Source: Bacillota bacterium (GTDB lineage Bacteria; Bacillota; Clostridia; Oscillospirales; Oscillospiraceae). From it: DNA of 64,000 bases. The stretch is from positions 1 through 64,000 of the forward strand of contig JAQYLT010000049.1 of NCBI GenBank assembly GCA_028719885.1, written 5' to 3'. The notes below the pieces were generated by a model. That model saw only the letters and a program-made list of their open reading frames with translations, was not told where the DNA came from and ran no database searches. This document shows, piece after piece, positions 54,525 to 61,416 of this stretch (its first letter is position 1; every line of letters starts with the position of its first letter). The translations under genes and the position numbers were made by a program.

Positions 54525-54830
54525 CGTAGGGAATGCATTTATGCATTCCGCCTGGGTAATGGTTTTGCGCCGGTGCGTTGAATGGGAAACTGTTGATTCT
54601 TTTCGTAGGGAACGGATTTATCCGTTCCGCAAGGTTCAACAACCACCAGGGTTCGCCAACTCATAAAACGACAGTTTTTGCGTAGGGAATGCATTCATGC
54701 ATTCCGCCTCGGCACCATTTTTATCGAGGTATGTTAAATGGATAATTGTTGTAAAAATTGGAACCCGATACCAACCAACGAACCATGGATGTTAACCAAC
54801 ATTTCGGAACGGATAAATCCGTTCCCTACG
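54525..54830. repeat. palindromic repeat cluster R14 (four cores)
   Basis: Cores at 54525 (+), 54604 (+), 54681 (+) and 54805 (-). Same-strand spacings are 79 and 77 bp; the final pair spans 150 bp. Spacers of two kinds are used in succession, matching those of R12 and R13. Confidence 0.94.
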
Positions 54831-54875
54831 AAGCATCCTGACAAATTCCAATCTCCCGAATACAGCAGTCCGAAA

Positions 54876-56003
54876 TCACAGTTTCTCAATAAATGCCTCC
54901 AGGCGATCCAATCCCTTTTTCAGCTCTTCATCGCTGTAGCAGTAGGAAAGCCGCAGATACCCCTCCACGCCGAAGCAGCTTCCGGGGACGGCCGCCAGCT
55001 TCCCCTCCCGAATCAGGCGGGTGCAGAATTCGTCGGAGCTCATGCCGAATTTCCGGATGTCCACAAAGACATAGAACGCCCCCTCCGGCTCCGGAAAGTC
55101 CAGGTTCATCTGTCTCAGTCTCTGGGTTACATCATCCCGGCGGCGGCGGTAGATTTCCCGCATGGGGGTGGTGTCCTCTTTCAGCGCGGCCACACCCGCC
55201 TCCTGGAGGAAGGTGGGCACGGCGGCAATGGTGAGCGCGCTGAGCAGCAGCAGCCGGTCCATCACATATTCCGGGCACACCAGATAGCCCAGACGCCAGC
55301 CGGTCATGGCATAGGGCTTGGAAAAGCTCTGGCAGAGGATCAGCTGCTGCTTCAATTCCTCATCCAGGCACAAATCCGGGCAGGGTCCGTAGCTGAGGAG
55401 ACTGTACACATTGTCGCTGATGACAAAGATGGGCTTTCCCAACACCGCTTCTTTCACGGCGGCCAGGCTTTCTTCATTCAGCACCACGCCGGTGGGATTG
55501 TTGGGGGAATTCAGGACGATGGCCTTGGTTTTGGGGGTAATCAGGCTGTTCAGCATTTGGCAGTTGATCTGGAAGCCGGTTTTGCTCACATCCAGCGGCA
55601 CCACCTTTCCCCCGGCTACGGTGATAATAGTCTCGTACAGGGAGAAGGCCGGCACCGGGACGATCACCTCTTCCCCCGGGTTCAGCACCCCCAGCAATGC
55701 GGTGAACAGCGCCTGGGAGGAGCCCACGGTGATGAGCACCTGCTCCGCAAGAGTAGGATTGCCTCTTCCCGTCTCATAATCCGCCACCGCCTGCCGCAGG
55801 GCGGGGATGCCCTGGTTGGGGGCATAGTGGGTGTGGCCCTGGTTCAGGGCGGCCCAGGCGGCATTCTTGATGGGCTGGGGGGTATCCAGGTCCGGTTCCC
55901 CGATGGTGAGCATGGCACAGTCCGGAATCTCCCGGGCCATGTTGGTATACACCCGGATGCCGCTGCGTTTCAGGGTTGATAAATTGGAATTCAAAGGAAT
56001 CAT
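54876..56003 (-). CDS. PLP aminotransferase, probable N-acetyl-LL-DAP aminotransferase
   Basis: A 375-residue fold-type I aminotransferase: LTIGEPDLDTP near residue 33, NSPNNPTGVVL near 168 and the PLP lysine in SFSKPYAMTGWRLGY near 230. It is adjacent to and coupled (ATGA overlap) with an M20 deacetylase and near dapH. I therefore infer the PatA role in the acetylated DAP pathway, amination of N-acetyl-2-amino-6-oxopimelate. A more general aromatic/aspartate role is possible. The first codons come from a boundary-tag sequence shared with repeat elements. Confidence 0.88.
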   Translation of the reverse strand: MIPLNSNLSTLKRSGIRVYTNMAREIPDCAMLTIGEPDLDTPQPIKNAAWAALNQGHTHYAPNQGIPALRQAVADYETGRGNPTLAEQVLITVGSSQALFTALLGVLNPGEEVIVPVPAFSLYETIITVAGGKVVPLDVSKTGFQINCQMLNSLITPKTKAIVLNSPNNPTGVVLNEESLAAVKEAVLGKPIFVISDNVYSLLSYGPCPDLCLDEELKQQLILCQSFSKPYAMTGWRLGYLVCPEYVMDRLLLLSALTIAAVPTFLQEAGVAALKEDTTPMREIYRRRRDDVTQRLRQMNLDFPEPEGAFYVFVDIRKFGMSSDEFCTRLIREGKLAAVPGSCFGVEGYLRLSYCYSDEELKKGLDRLEAFIEKL

Positions 56004-57088
56004 TGAAAATGCTCCGCCAGATGTTCGAAGAAATCGGCGCCTTTCGTCAGAATGGATTCGTTGAAATTGAAATTGTCCGCGTGGAGGGCGGGCACATCCC
56101 CCAGCCCCAGGAAGAAGAACATCCCCGGCAGGCTGCGCTGATACCAGGAGAAATCCTCGGTGGTCATGGCGGGCTTCGGGAGCTCCAGGAAATCCGTGCA
56201 CCGGCGGACCCGGTGGTACAGCTCGGCGGGATTCAGCACCGCAGGATAGCCGTCGTTCATGTCCACCTGGACGGTGCAGCCGGTTTCCGCCTCCACCGAG
56301 GCGGCAATGTCCAGAAGCTGCTGACGCATTCCATAGAAAATTTCGTCCTGGAAAGCCCGCAGGCTTCCCTCCATATGGGTGTGGGCGGACAGGGCGTTGC
56401 ACACCCGGCCGCTTTCAAATTTTCCGAATTTCAGCAGCCGGAACACCCCGGCCGGCATATTGGCCTCCATTTCCATGGCCCGGGAATAGAATTTCACCCC
56501 GGCCGCCAGGGCATCCAGGCCCTCCTCCGCCCGGGCGATGTGGGCCGCCCGGCCCAATACATCCACCTTCACCTCGCAGGAGCGGGCCATCAGCTCCTCT
56601 TTCCGGCTGGCAATGACGCCCTCCGGCAGACCCGGCCACAGGTGCAGGCCGAAAATAGCTTTCACATGGTATTCTTCAAAAATGCCGGTGCCGCAGAGCT
56701 CCCGGGCGCCGCCGGTGGTTTCCTCGGCAGGCTGGAATACAATCAGGATATTGTGGGGCAGTTCGGTTTTTCTGCTCACACGCCGGGCCAGCTCCAGGGC
56801 AATGGCCATGTGGCCGTCATGGCCGCAGGCGTGCATCTTTCCCGGATGGCAGGAGGCGTATTTCGCGCCTGTTTGCTCCTGGATGGGCAGTGCGTCCGCA
56901 TCCGCCCGGAAAGCCAGGGTCTGCGTCCGGCCAAAGTCAAAATACGCGCACAGCGCCCCCTCCATGGGGGAAAACACCCGGCAATTCAAGCCGTCCAGGG
57001 CACCCTGCAGATAGGAGATGGTTTCCGGCAGATTCCGGTCCAGCTCCGGAATCCGGTGCAGCGCCCGGCGGTCCTCAATGATTTTCAT
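56000..57088 (-). CDS. M20 amidohydrolase, probable N-acetyl-diaminopimelate deacetylase
   Basis: A 362-residue metal-dependent amidohydrolase: LHRIPELDRNLPETI at the N-terminus, RADADALPIQE, HACGHDGHM near residue 95 and FQPAEETTGGA near 125, all as in N-acetyl-LL-DAP deacetylases and aminoacylases. It lies divergent from dapH and is coupled to the aminotransferase, giving the three enzymes that follow tetrahydrodipicolinate in the acetyl branch. The ATG at 57088 follows GAGGTG; the longer frame has no site. Confidence 0.9.
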   Translation of the reverse strand: MKIIEDRRALHRIPELDRNLPETISYLQGALDGLNCRVFSPMEGALCAYFDFGRTQTLAFRADADALPIQEQTGAKYASCHPGKMHACGHDGHMAIALELARRVSRKTELPHNILIVFQPAEETTGGARELCGTGIFEEYHVKAIFGLHLWPGLPEGVIASRKEELMARSCEVKVDVLGRAAHIARAEEGLDALAAGVKFYSRAMEMEANMPAGVFRLLKFGKFESGRVCNALSAHTHMEGSLRAFQDEIFYGMRQQLLDIAASVEAETGCTVQVDMNDGYPAVLNPAELYHRVRRCTDFLELPKPAMTTEDFSWYQRSLPGMFFFLGLGDVPALHADNFNFNESILTKGADFFEHLAEHFQ

Positions 57089-57118
57089 GGTAACACCTCG
57101 GGATAGGGATTTAAAGAG

Positions 57119-57147
57119 ATTATACGCCAATTTGCCGCCGGTGTCAA
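57119..57147 (-). promoter_or_regulatory. promoter of the deacetylase-aminotransferase operon
   Basis: Perfect TTGACA, 17-bp spacer, TATAAT on the minus strand, 31 bp before the start at 57088. Confidence 0.88.
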
Positions 57148-57216
57148 TTTACCCTTGCGTTTTTACCCAATTGATGATACCATTATTCCATCCAAGAAAG
57201 AAAGAGGAGTCATTCC

Positions 57217-57909
57217 ATGAATGCCCAGGAAATCATCGACTATATCCGCACCTCCGAAAAGAAAACCCCGGTGAAAGTCTACGTTTGGGAGGAGAAACCC
57301 GTGGAGTTTCCCAACTGCCATGTTTTCCCCGCCGCCGACGGCTGCAAAATCGTCTTCGGTGACTGGAAGGACGTTGCCCCGGTGCTGGAAGCCAATCAGT
57401 TCCGCCACCTGGAAATCGAAAACAACTGCCGCAATTCCGCCATTCCCATGCTGGACCTGAAAAACATCCCCGCCCGGATTGAGCCCGGCGCCATCATTCG
57501 GGAGCAGGTGGAAATCGGCAAAAACGCCGTGATTATGATGGGCGCCATTCTGAACATCGGTGCCATCGTCGGCGAAGGCACCATGATCGACATGGGCGCT
57601 GTGCTGGGCGGCCGGGCCACCGTGGGCAAGAATTGCCACATCGGCGCGGGCACCGTGCTGGCCGGCGTGGTGGAGCCCGCCTCCGCCACCCCCGTGATCG
57701 TGGAGGACAATGTGCTCATCGGCGCCAACGCGGTGGTGATTGAGGGCTGCCGCATCGGCCACGACGCGGTGGTTGCCGCCGGAGCGGTGGTCATCAACGA
57801 TGTGGAGCCCGGCACCGTGGTAGCAGGCTGCCCCGCCCGGGTAATCAAGGTCAAGGACCAGCAGACCGCCTCCAAAACCGCCCTCATCGATGCCCTGCGT
57901 ACCCTCTGA
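57217..57909 (+). CDS. dapH: tetrahydrodipicolinate N-acetyltransferase
   Basis: Acetylates tetrahydrodipicolinate with acetyl-CoA, committing it to the acetyl-DAP route. The 230 residues start with the family's N-terminal domain ([20 protein letters not shown]) and continue as a left-handed beta-helix of hexapeptide repeats (about 85-205; [39 protein letters not shown]). AAGAGGAG precedes the ATG. It is divergent from the deacetylase and aminotransferase that act next. Confidence 0.96.
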   Translation: MNAQEIIDYIRTSEKKTPVKVYVWEEKPVEFPNCHVFPAADGCKIVFGDWKDVAPVLEANQFRHLEIENNCRNSAIPMLDLKNIPARIEPGAIIREQVEIGKNAVIMMGAILNIGAIVGEGTMIDMGAVLGGRATVGKNCHIGAGTVLAGVVEPASATPVIVEDNVLIGANAVVIEGCRIGHDAVVAAGAVVINDVEPGTVVAGCPARVIKVKDQQTASKTALIDALRTL

Positions 57910-57913
57910 TCAG

Positions 57914-57950
57914 AATCCCCTGCTTCCAAGCCGGAGGCAGGGGATTTTCG
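57914..57950 (+). terminator. terminator of dapH
   Basis: Arms AATCCCCTGC and GCAGGGGATT, then TTCG; close to the stop. Confidence 0.85.
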
Positions 57951-58047
57951 TCTTTGCGGCAGGGCTGCACATTTTCCGTCCTGGGGAATAACATGGAATG
58001 AGCGTCAAAGCTCAAGAAAATCCTGTAAAACAATCGGAGGGAAACTT

Positions 58048-58212
58048 ATGTGCGGTAATAACGGATGCTTCGGCGGCGGCAACATTTGGTGGATCATCAT
58101 CCTGATCCTGCTGTTCTGCAACTGCGGCTGGGGCGGCAGCATGAACTGGGGCGGCAACGGCTGCTGCAACAACTGCTGCGACAACAACAACTGCGGCTGC
58201 GGCTGTAACTAA
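58048..58212 (+). CDS. 54-aa Cys/Gly/Asn-rich micro-protein
   Basis: A 54-residue protein starting MCGNNGCFGGGNIWW and containing 12 Cys. A short hydrophobic stretch (NIWWIIILILLF) near residues 12-23 is followed by GGNGCCNNCCDNNNCGCGCN at the end. Such high-cysteine proteins of Firmicutes are sometimes annotated as chorion-class high-cysteine proteins, with no known function; the hydrophobic stretch suggests membrane contact and the Cys could bind metal or form disulfides. CGGAGGG lies before the ATG and a terminator right after the stop, so it is a real gene. Confidence 0.85.
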   Translation: MCGNNGCFGGGNIWWIIILILLFCNCGWGGSMNWGGNGCCNNCCDNNNCGCGCN

Positions 58213-58224
58213 CCCATAGCCTGA

Positions 58225-58254
58225 CCCGCCGGATGCCCTCCGGCGGGCCTTTTT
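58225..58254 (+). terminator. terminator of the micro-protein gene
   Basis: Arms CCCGCCGGA and TCCGGCGGG, then CCTTTTT. Confidence 0.92.
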
Positions 58255-58258
58255 CATA

Positions 58259-58300
58259 AAAAATATCCTTCCGCTCGAATGAACGGAAGGACATTTTTTG
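58259..58300 (-). terminator. terminator of secreted protein member 2
   Basis: Arms TCCTTCCG and CGGAAGGA, with TATTTTTTAT behind on the minus strand and ATTTTTTG on the plus strand, so it can act both ways. Confidence 0.82.
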
Positions 58301-58328
58301 TCTCATGTCAGTGGCAATAGGAAATCTA

Positions 58329-58922
58329 TTACCAAGCCAGGCACACGACGTAGGCACCGTTGCCAGTCAGGGTTGCATCGCAAACCTCGTCAGCAGCGTA
58401 ACCAGCGACGGTCCAGGTCTCCTCGCCTTCTGCACGGAACAGAATGACGGTGGCGTGAGCGGGGTGCTTGTCGGGAGCGCAGGGCCACAGCTTGACGGAG
58501 ATGTCAACACAGCCCTCAGCTTCCTCGATGTTTCTCTGACGGAAAACGGTCAGGTTCTCGATTCTCTCGTCAGCATCGACAACAGCCTGAAGCTCAGCGG
58601 CAGTGATGGCCTGAGCGCAAGAGGTCAGGGTCTGCTTGGCTCCCTCGGTGATGCTCAGAACCTTAACGTCGTTCAGAGCGGTGTTGCCCATGGGGACCCA
58701 GCCAGTGCCGTCAACCCACTCGAGCATTACCAACGCATCCGTGTCGGGCAGTGCGGGCCAGGTGGAAGAAACACCGGTCACGACCCCATCGGGGTTCTCA
58801 CTCCACAGATAGTTGTAGAATGCATCATCAGAGTGATCGTGAGGCACGACATCAGCGGAAGCAGTAATCGCCAGAGCAGCGAACAGAGCAACCACCAGAA
58901 CCAGAGAAATTACTTTCTTCAT
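58329..58922 (-). CDS. small secreted protein, Trp-ending family (member 2)
   Basis: A 197-residue exported protein: signal MKKVISLVLVVALFAALAIT, cleavage near ASA-DVV. The N-terminal half is acidic and Trp-rich. The C-terminal half follows the family pattern (LTVFRQRNIEEAEG; VKLWP; VILFRAEGEETWTVAG; final TGNGAYVVCLAW). Three Cys in the mature part. GGAGG precedes the ATG. Function unknown. Codon use in the coding strand is noticeably less GC-rich than in neighbours (many GCA, ACC and TCT), which may reflect high expression. Confidence 0.85.
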   Translation of the reverse strand: MKKVISLVLVVALFAALAITASADVVPHDHSDDAFYNYLWSENPDGVVTGVSSTWPALPDTDALVMLEWVDGTGWVPMGNTALNDVKVLSITEGAKQTLTSCAQAITAAELQAVVDADERIENLTVFRQRNIEEAEGCVDISVKLWPCAPDKHPAHATVILFRAEGEETWTVAGYAADEVCDATLTGNGAYVVCLAW

Positions 58923-59022
58923 TGTTAAGTATCCTCCTTTCCCGAATATTTATTTAACAGCCGAAGCTGCTAAATACATCATAAGGGGTTTCCTGTACGG
59001 AAAGCATCAGTGGGCGAATGGA

Positions 59023-59298
59023 TCAGCAATGGATTTGTGTTTTCTTGCGCTTGTCTTCTTTTCGTTTGGAATGCTGCTCCTCTTCCACTTCTGTTTTATT
59101 CGGCAGGCGGACAAGAATCTCATCCAGGTCACAGTCCAAAGCCTCGCAAATCAAATCCAAGTGCTCCAGGCTCACCCGTCCGCACAATTCATGATACAAC
59201 TCGTTAATGGTTGTAGGACGGATTCCCGTCCGCCTTGCAAGGTCAGCCTGAGTCACTCTCAGCTCACCAAGCTTTCGTGATAACATTATTTTTATCAT
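59023..59298 (-). CDS. XRE-family DNA-binding protein
   Basis: A 91-residue Cro/CI-type regulator: the helix-turn-helix covers about residues 10-60 (LGELRVTQADLARRTGIRPT, TINELYHELCGRVSLEHLDL), followed by a short, highly charged tail (EVEEEQHSKRKEDKRKKTQ). Such short members usually bind DNA as dimers. It stands among the secreted protein genes and may regulate them (inferred from position only). Confidence 0.9.
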   Translation of the reverse strand: MIKIMLSRKLGELRVTQADLARRTGIRPTTINELYHELCGRVSLEHLDLICEALDCDLDEILVRLPNKTEVEEEQHSKRKEDKRKKTQIHC

Positions 59299-59377
59299 AT
59301 ACAGCCGCCTCTTTTCCAGATTTTACCAGATTTATATGAATTTGTCTTCGTTTTGTTAGAATATCACGAAATCCGTT

Positions 59378-59420
59378 ATAAAAATGCCGCAGAGACCCAT
59401 TGGGCCTCTGCGGCATTAGA
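59378..59420 (-). terminator. terminator of the 59.5-kb secreted protein gene
   Basis: Arms AATGCCGCAGAG and CTCTGCGGCATT, then TTTATAAC on the minus strand, about 85 bp after the stop at 59502. Confidence 0.85.
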
Positions 59421-59501
59421 ATGAAGAAGAATATTGAAAAAAAACGAAAACCGGCAGAAATTGCTGGGGGTGAAATCTTGAAAAACGGCAAAATTGAATG
59501 G

Positions 59502-60044
59502 TCAGCTCTGGCTGCGAATGGTAGCAATACACACATAGATAAGGTCATCCAGCTTTTCAGAATTGGTGCGGAACACGAATTCCAGGAACTGTCCGTCCGG
59601 CTCTGTCGTGGCAGCAATCCGGCAAATGGTCCCATCCTTTTGGGGCTCATCATAAATCACGGTGTCCACGCCGTTGACTTCCTCCATGCGGGGATCGCGG
59701 ACACCGTTTTCCGTGACGGCATCCAGATATTCCTCCAGACTGATGCCGTCGTAATCCAGATAGGCCACACTGAGCATAAAATCTCCTGAAAGATAGCAGG
59801 CCAGATAGCCAGCTTCCTTGGCTTCCTCGGTGAGCTCCATGCGGGTCAGCCCGGCAGGCAGCCAGAATTTCCGCTGGGCCACGGAGCAGGAGATTCCCTC
59901 CCACCCTGCCGCCGCGATAACCTCCTTGGCGCTTTCGTAGGTGTAATCGGCCAGTTCCACTTCCTCCTCTTCCGCTGCGAAAGCGGCAGGCGAAAGGGGC
60001 AGGCACAGAACCAGGGCAAAAAACAGAGCCAGTACTTTTTTCAT
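59502..60044 (-). CDS. secreted hypothetical protein, 180 aa
   Basis: An exported protein with signal MKKVLALFFALVLCLPLS and cleavage near AFA-AEE. The mature part is a mixed alpha/beta domain of about 155 residues (SAKEVIAAAGWEGISCSVAQ; FWLPAGLTRMELTEEAKEAG; FMLSVAYLDYDGISLEEYLD). It lacks the final-Trp pattern of its neighbours, so it belongs to another family; none is recognised. It lies in the same cluster of small exported proteins. TCGGAGGG precedes the ATG. Confidence 0.85.
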   Translation of the reverse strand: MKKVLALFFALVLCLPLSPAAFAAEEEEVELADYTYESAKEVIAAAGWEGISCSVAQRKFWLPAGLTRMELTEEAKEAGYLACYLSGDFMLSVAYLDYDGISLEEYLDAVTENGVRDPRMEEVNGVDTVIYDEPQKDGTICRIAATTEPDGQFLEFVFRTNSEKLDDLIYVCIATIRSQS

Positions 60045-60111
60045 CTTTATCCCTCCGATATTATTTTAGAGGCGGCGGTATAAGATTTTTTAATATGTAC
60101 TTCTCCCTAAG

Positions 60112-60141
60112 GAAAAGCTGTGGCCAAAACCCGGCCACAGC
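60112..60141 (-). terminator. terminator of secreted protein member 3
   Basis: Arms GCTGTGGCC and GGCCACAGC, then TTTTCC on the minus strand, 16 bp after the stop. Confidence 0.85.
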
Positions 60142-60156
60142 CGCTATTGGATTGAT

Positions 60157-60582
60157 TTACCAGCCAACCACAATGGCATAGGTGCCGGAAGCTTCAAACT
60201 CGCCCTCGATCACGCCCCCCAGGTTGCAGGAAAGCAGCTCCCAGCTCTCTGCATCCTCCGCCAGGAAGAACAGACCGATGGTGCGCTTCACCGTGGACCA
60301 AACCTTAAAGGTGGCGTAGCCGTCCTCTTCCTCGCAGGTAAGCGTTCCGGTCTGGAGCACGGTGATCCGCTCCGGGTCCAGCTTGCATTCCTCGGGAATC
60401 AGCTCGGCGCCCTCTTCAATGGCATCCGCCAGCTCCTCCGGCTTGACTCCCTGCTTTGCCCGTTCTATGGAAACACCTGGGGTGGACATCAGCAGGTCGA
60501 TCTGCACATCGGCAAAGGCGGGGATGGCAAACACCGCCGCAAGCATCACGGCAGTGAGCATCAAAGCAAACAATCTCTTCAT
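60157..60582 (-). CDS. small secreted protein, Trp-ending family (member 3)
   Basis: A 141-residue exported protein from the ATG at 60582 (AGGAGG upstream; a frame to 60612 exists without one). Signal MKRLFALMLTAVMLAAVFAI, cleavage near AFA-DVQ. The family pattern is clear: IPEECKLDPERITVLQTGTL, FKVWS, IGLFFLAEDAESWELL and the final EASGTYAIVVGW. FFLAEDA is shared exactly with member 1 at 34.7 kb. Own promoter and terminator. Confidence 0.86.
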   Translation of the reverse strand: MKRLFALMLTAVMLAAVFAIPAFADVQIDLLMSTPGVSIERAKQGVKPEELADAIEEGAELIPEECKLDPERITVLQTGTLTCEEEDGYATFKVWSTVKRTIGLFFLAEDAESWELLSCNLGGVIEGEFEASGTYAIVVGW

Positions 60583-60704
60583 GAATGATTCCTCCTGACA
60601 GTGGGGTGGCAAGGGTACATATCTCGATTTATGATCACATGCTTATCGGCTTGACTCAGCTTGTTGTCAAATTGGAATTTGCCGAGGCAAACCAATATGC
60701 ACCT

Positions 60705-60733
60705 ATTATAAAATCCGATTCTTTCCTTGTCAA
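60705..60733 (-). promoter_or_regulatory. promoter of secreted protein member 3
   Basis: Perfect TTGACA, 17-bp spacer, TATAAT on the minus strand. The leader of about 115 nt contains a solo boundary tag (CAAATTCCAATTTG) and adjoining repeat sequence. Confidence 0.85.
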
Positions 60734-60795
60734 GGATTTTTGCCGGAAGTACAGGGAAATTTCCCGACGGAATTTGTGCGTTTTTTACAAACTCC

Positions 60796-61251
60796 TTAGC
60801 CCCAGCTCCAGGCGAGGGCATACTGGCCATCCCCGGGCAGCACTGCATCGATAAATTCTCCCTGGGCGGCAGCCACCACGGTCCAGTCCTCTTCCTCCAA
60901 AGGCTTAAACAGTACAACCAAATACCGATTGCATGCGCCCCAGGCCCGCAGGGAGAGCTGGATGGGCTTGCCGCTGTTGGCCACATCCCGCTGGCGGATC
61001 ATGGTCAGGTGCTTGATTTCCATATCCTCGGGTAGAATTTCCTCTGCCTCCTCGGTTTCCTGGAATTCCCGGAAAATCTCCATCATCTGCTCATCCTGCA
61101 AATGGTCGGCCTTGGGAACCTTTCCCTCTTCCACGCCCTCGGTGATCTTCAGGACCTGGGCAACCTGGTGGTTATTATCATCGGCCAAAGCAGGCACCGC
61201 CATGGCAGCCAGCAGCACCGGCAGCACCAGCAGGGCAATCCATTTTTTCAT
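60796..61251 (-). CDS. small secreted protein, Trp-ending family (member 4)
   Basis: A 151-residue exported protein: signal MKKWIALLVLPVLLAAMAV, cleavage near ALA-DDN. Family pattern: LPEDMEIKHLTMIRQRDV, LRAWG, YLVVLFKPLEEEDWTVVA and the end GDGQYALAWSWG, with one Gly after the last Trp. Own promoter; it lies between acsB and member 3. Function unknown. Confidence 0.86.
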   Translation of the reverse strand: MKKWIALLVLPVLLAAMAVPALADDNNHQVAQVLKITEGVEEGKVPKADHLQDEQMMEIFREFQETEEAEEILPEDMEIKHLTMIRQRDVANSGKPIQLSLRAWGACNRYLVVLFKPLEEEDWTVVAAAQGEFIDAVLPGDGQYALAWSWG

Positions 61252-61306
61252 TTACGCTTCCTCCATTTTATTCGATTTTCACTGCGGACAGGCAAGCATT
61301 TTCTGT

Positions 61307-61335
61307 ATTATAGTCCTCCCGCTTTTTCATTGCAA
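61307..61335 (-). promoter_or_regulatory. promoter of secreted protein member 4
   Basis: TTGCAA, 17-bp spacer, TATAAT on the minus strand, 56 bp before the start. Confidence 0.8.
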
Positions 61336-61354
61336 CCCCTTTTTACCGGAAATG

Positions 61355-61387
61355 CCATAAAATTCCCCCCGGGGTACCCCGGGGGGA
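61355..61387 (-). terminator. terminator of acsB
   Basis: Palindrome CCCCCCGGGGTACCCCGG plus GGGG, then AATTTTATG on the minus strand, 30 bp after the stop. Confidence 0.8.
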
Positions 61388-61416
61388 GGATGTGATTTCA
61401 GGGAATCACGGGAGCA

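Noticed and set aside
2483-54830. Short frames in the repeats giving peptides like VGNGFIRSE, GTDKSVPYE and RRERIYPFR
   Set aside because: They are translations of the palindromic modules in different frames, recur wherever the module occurs, and lack starts and ribosome sites. Not genes.
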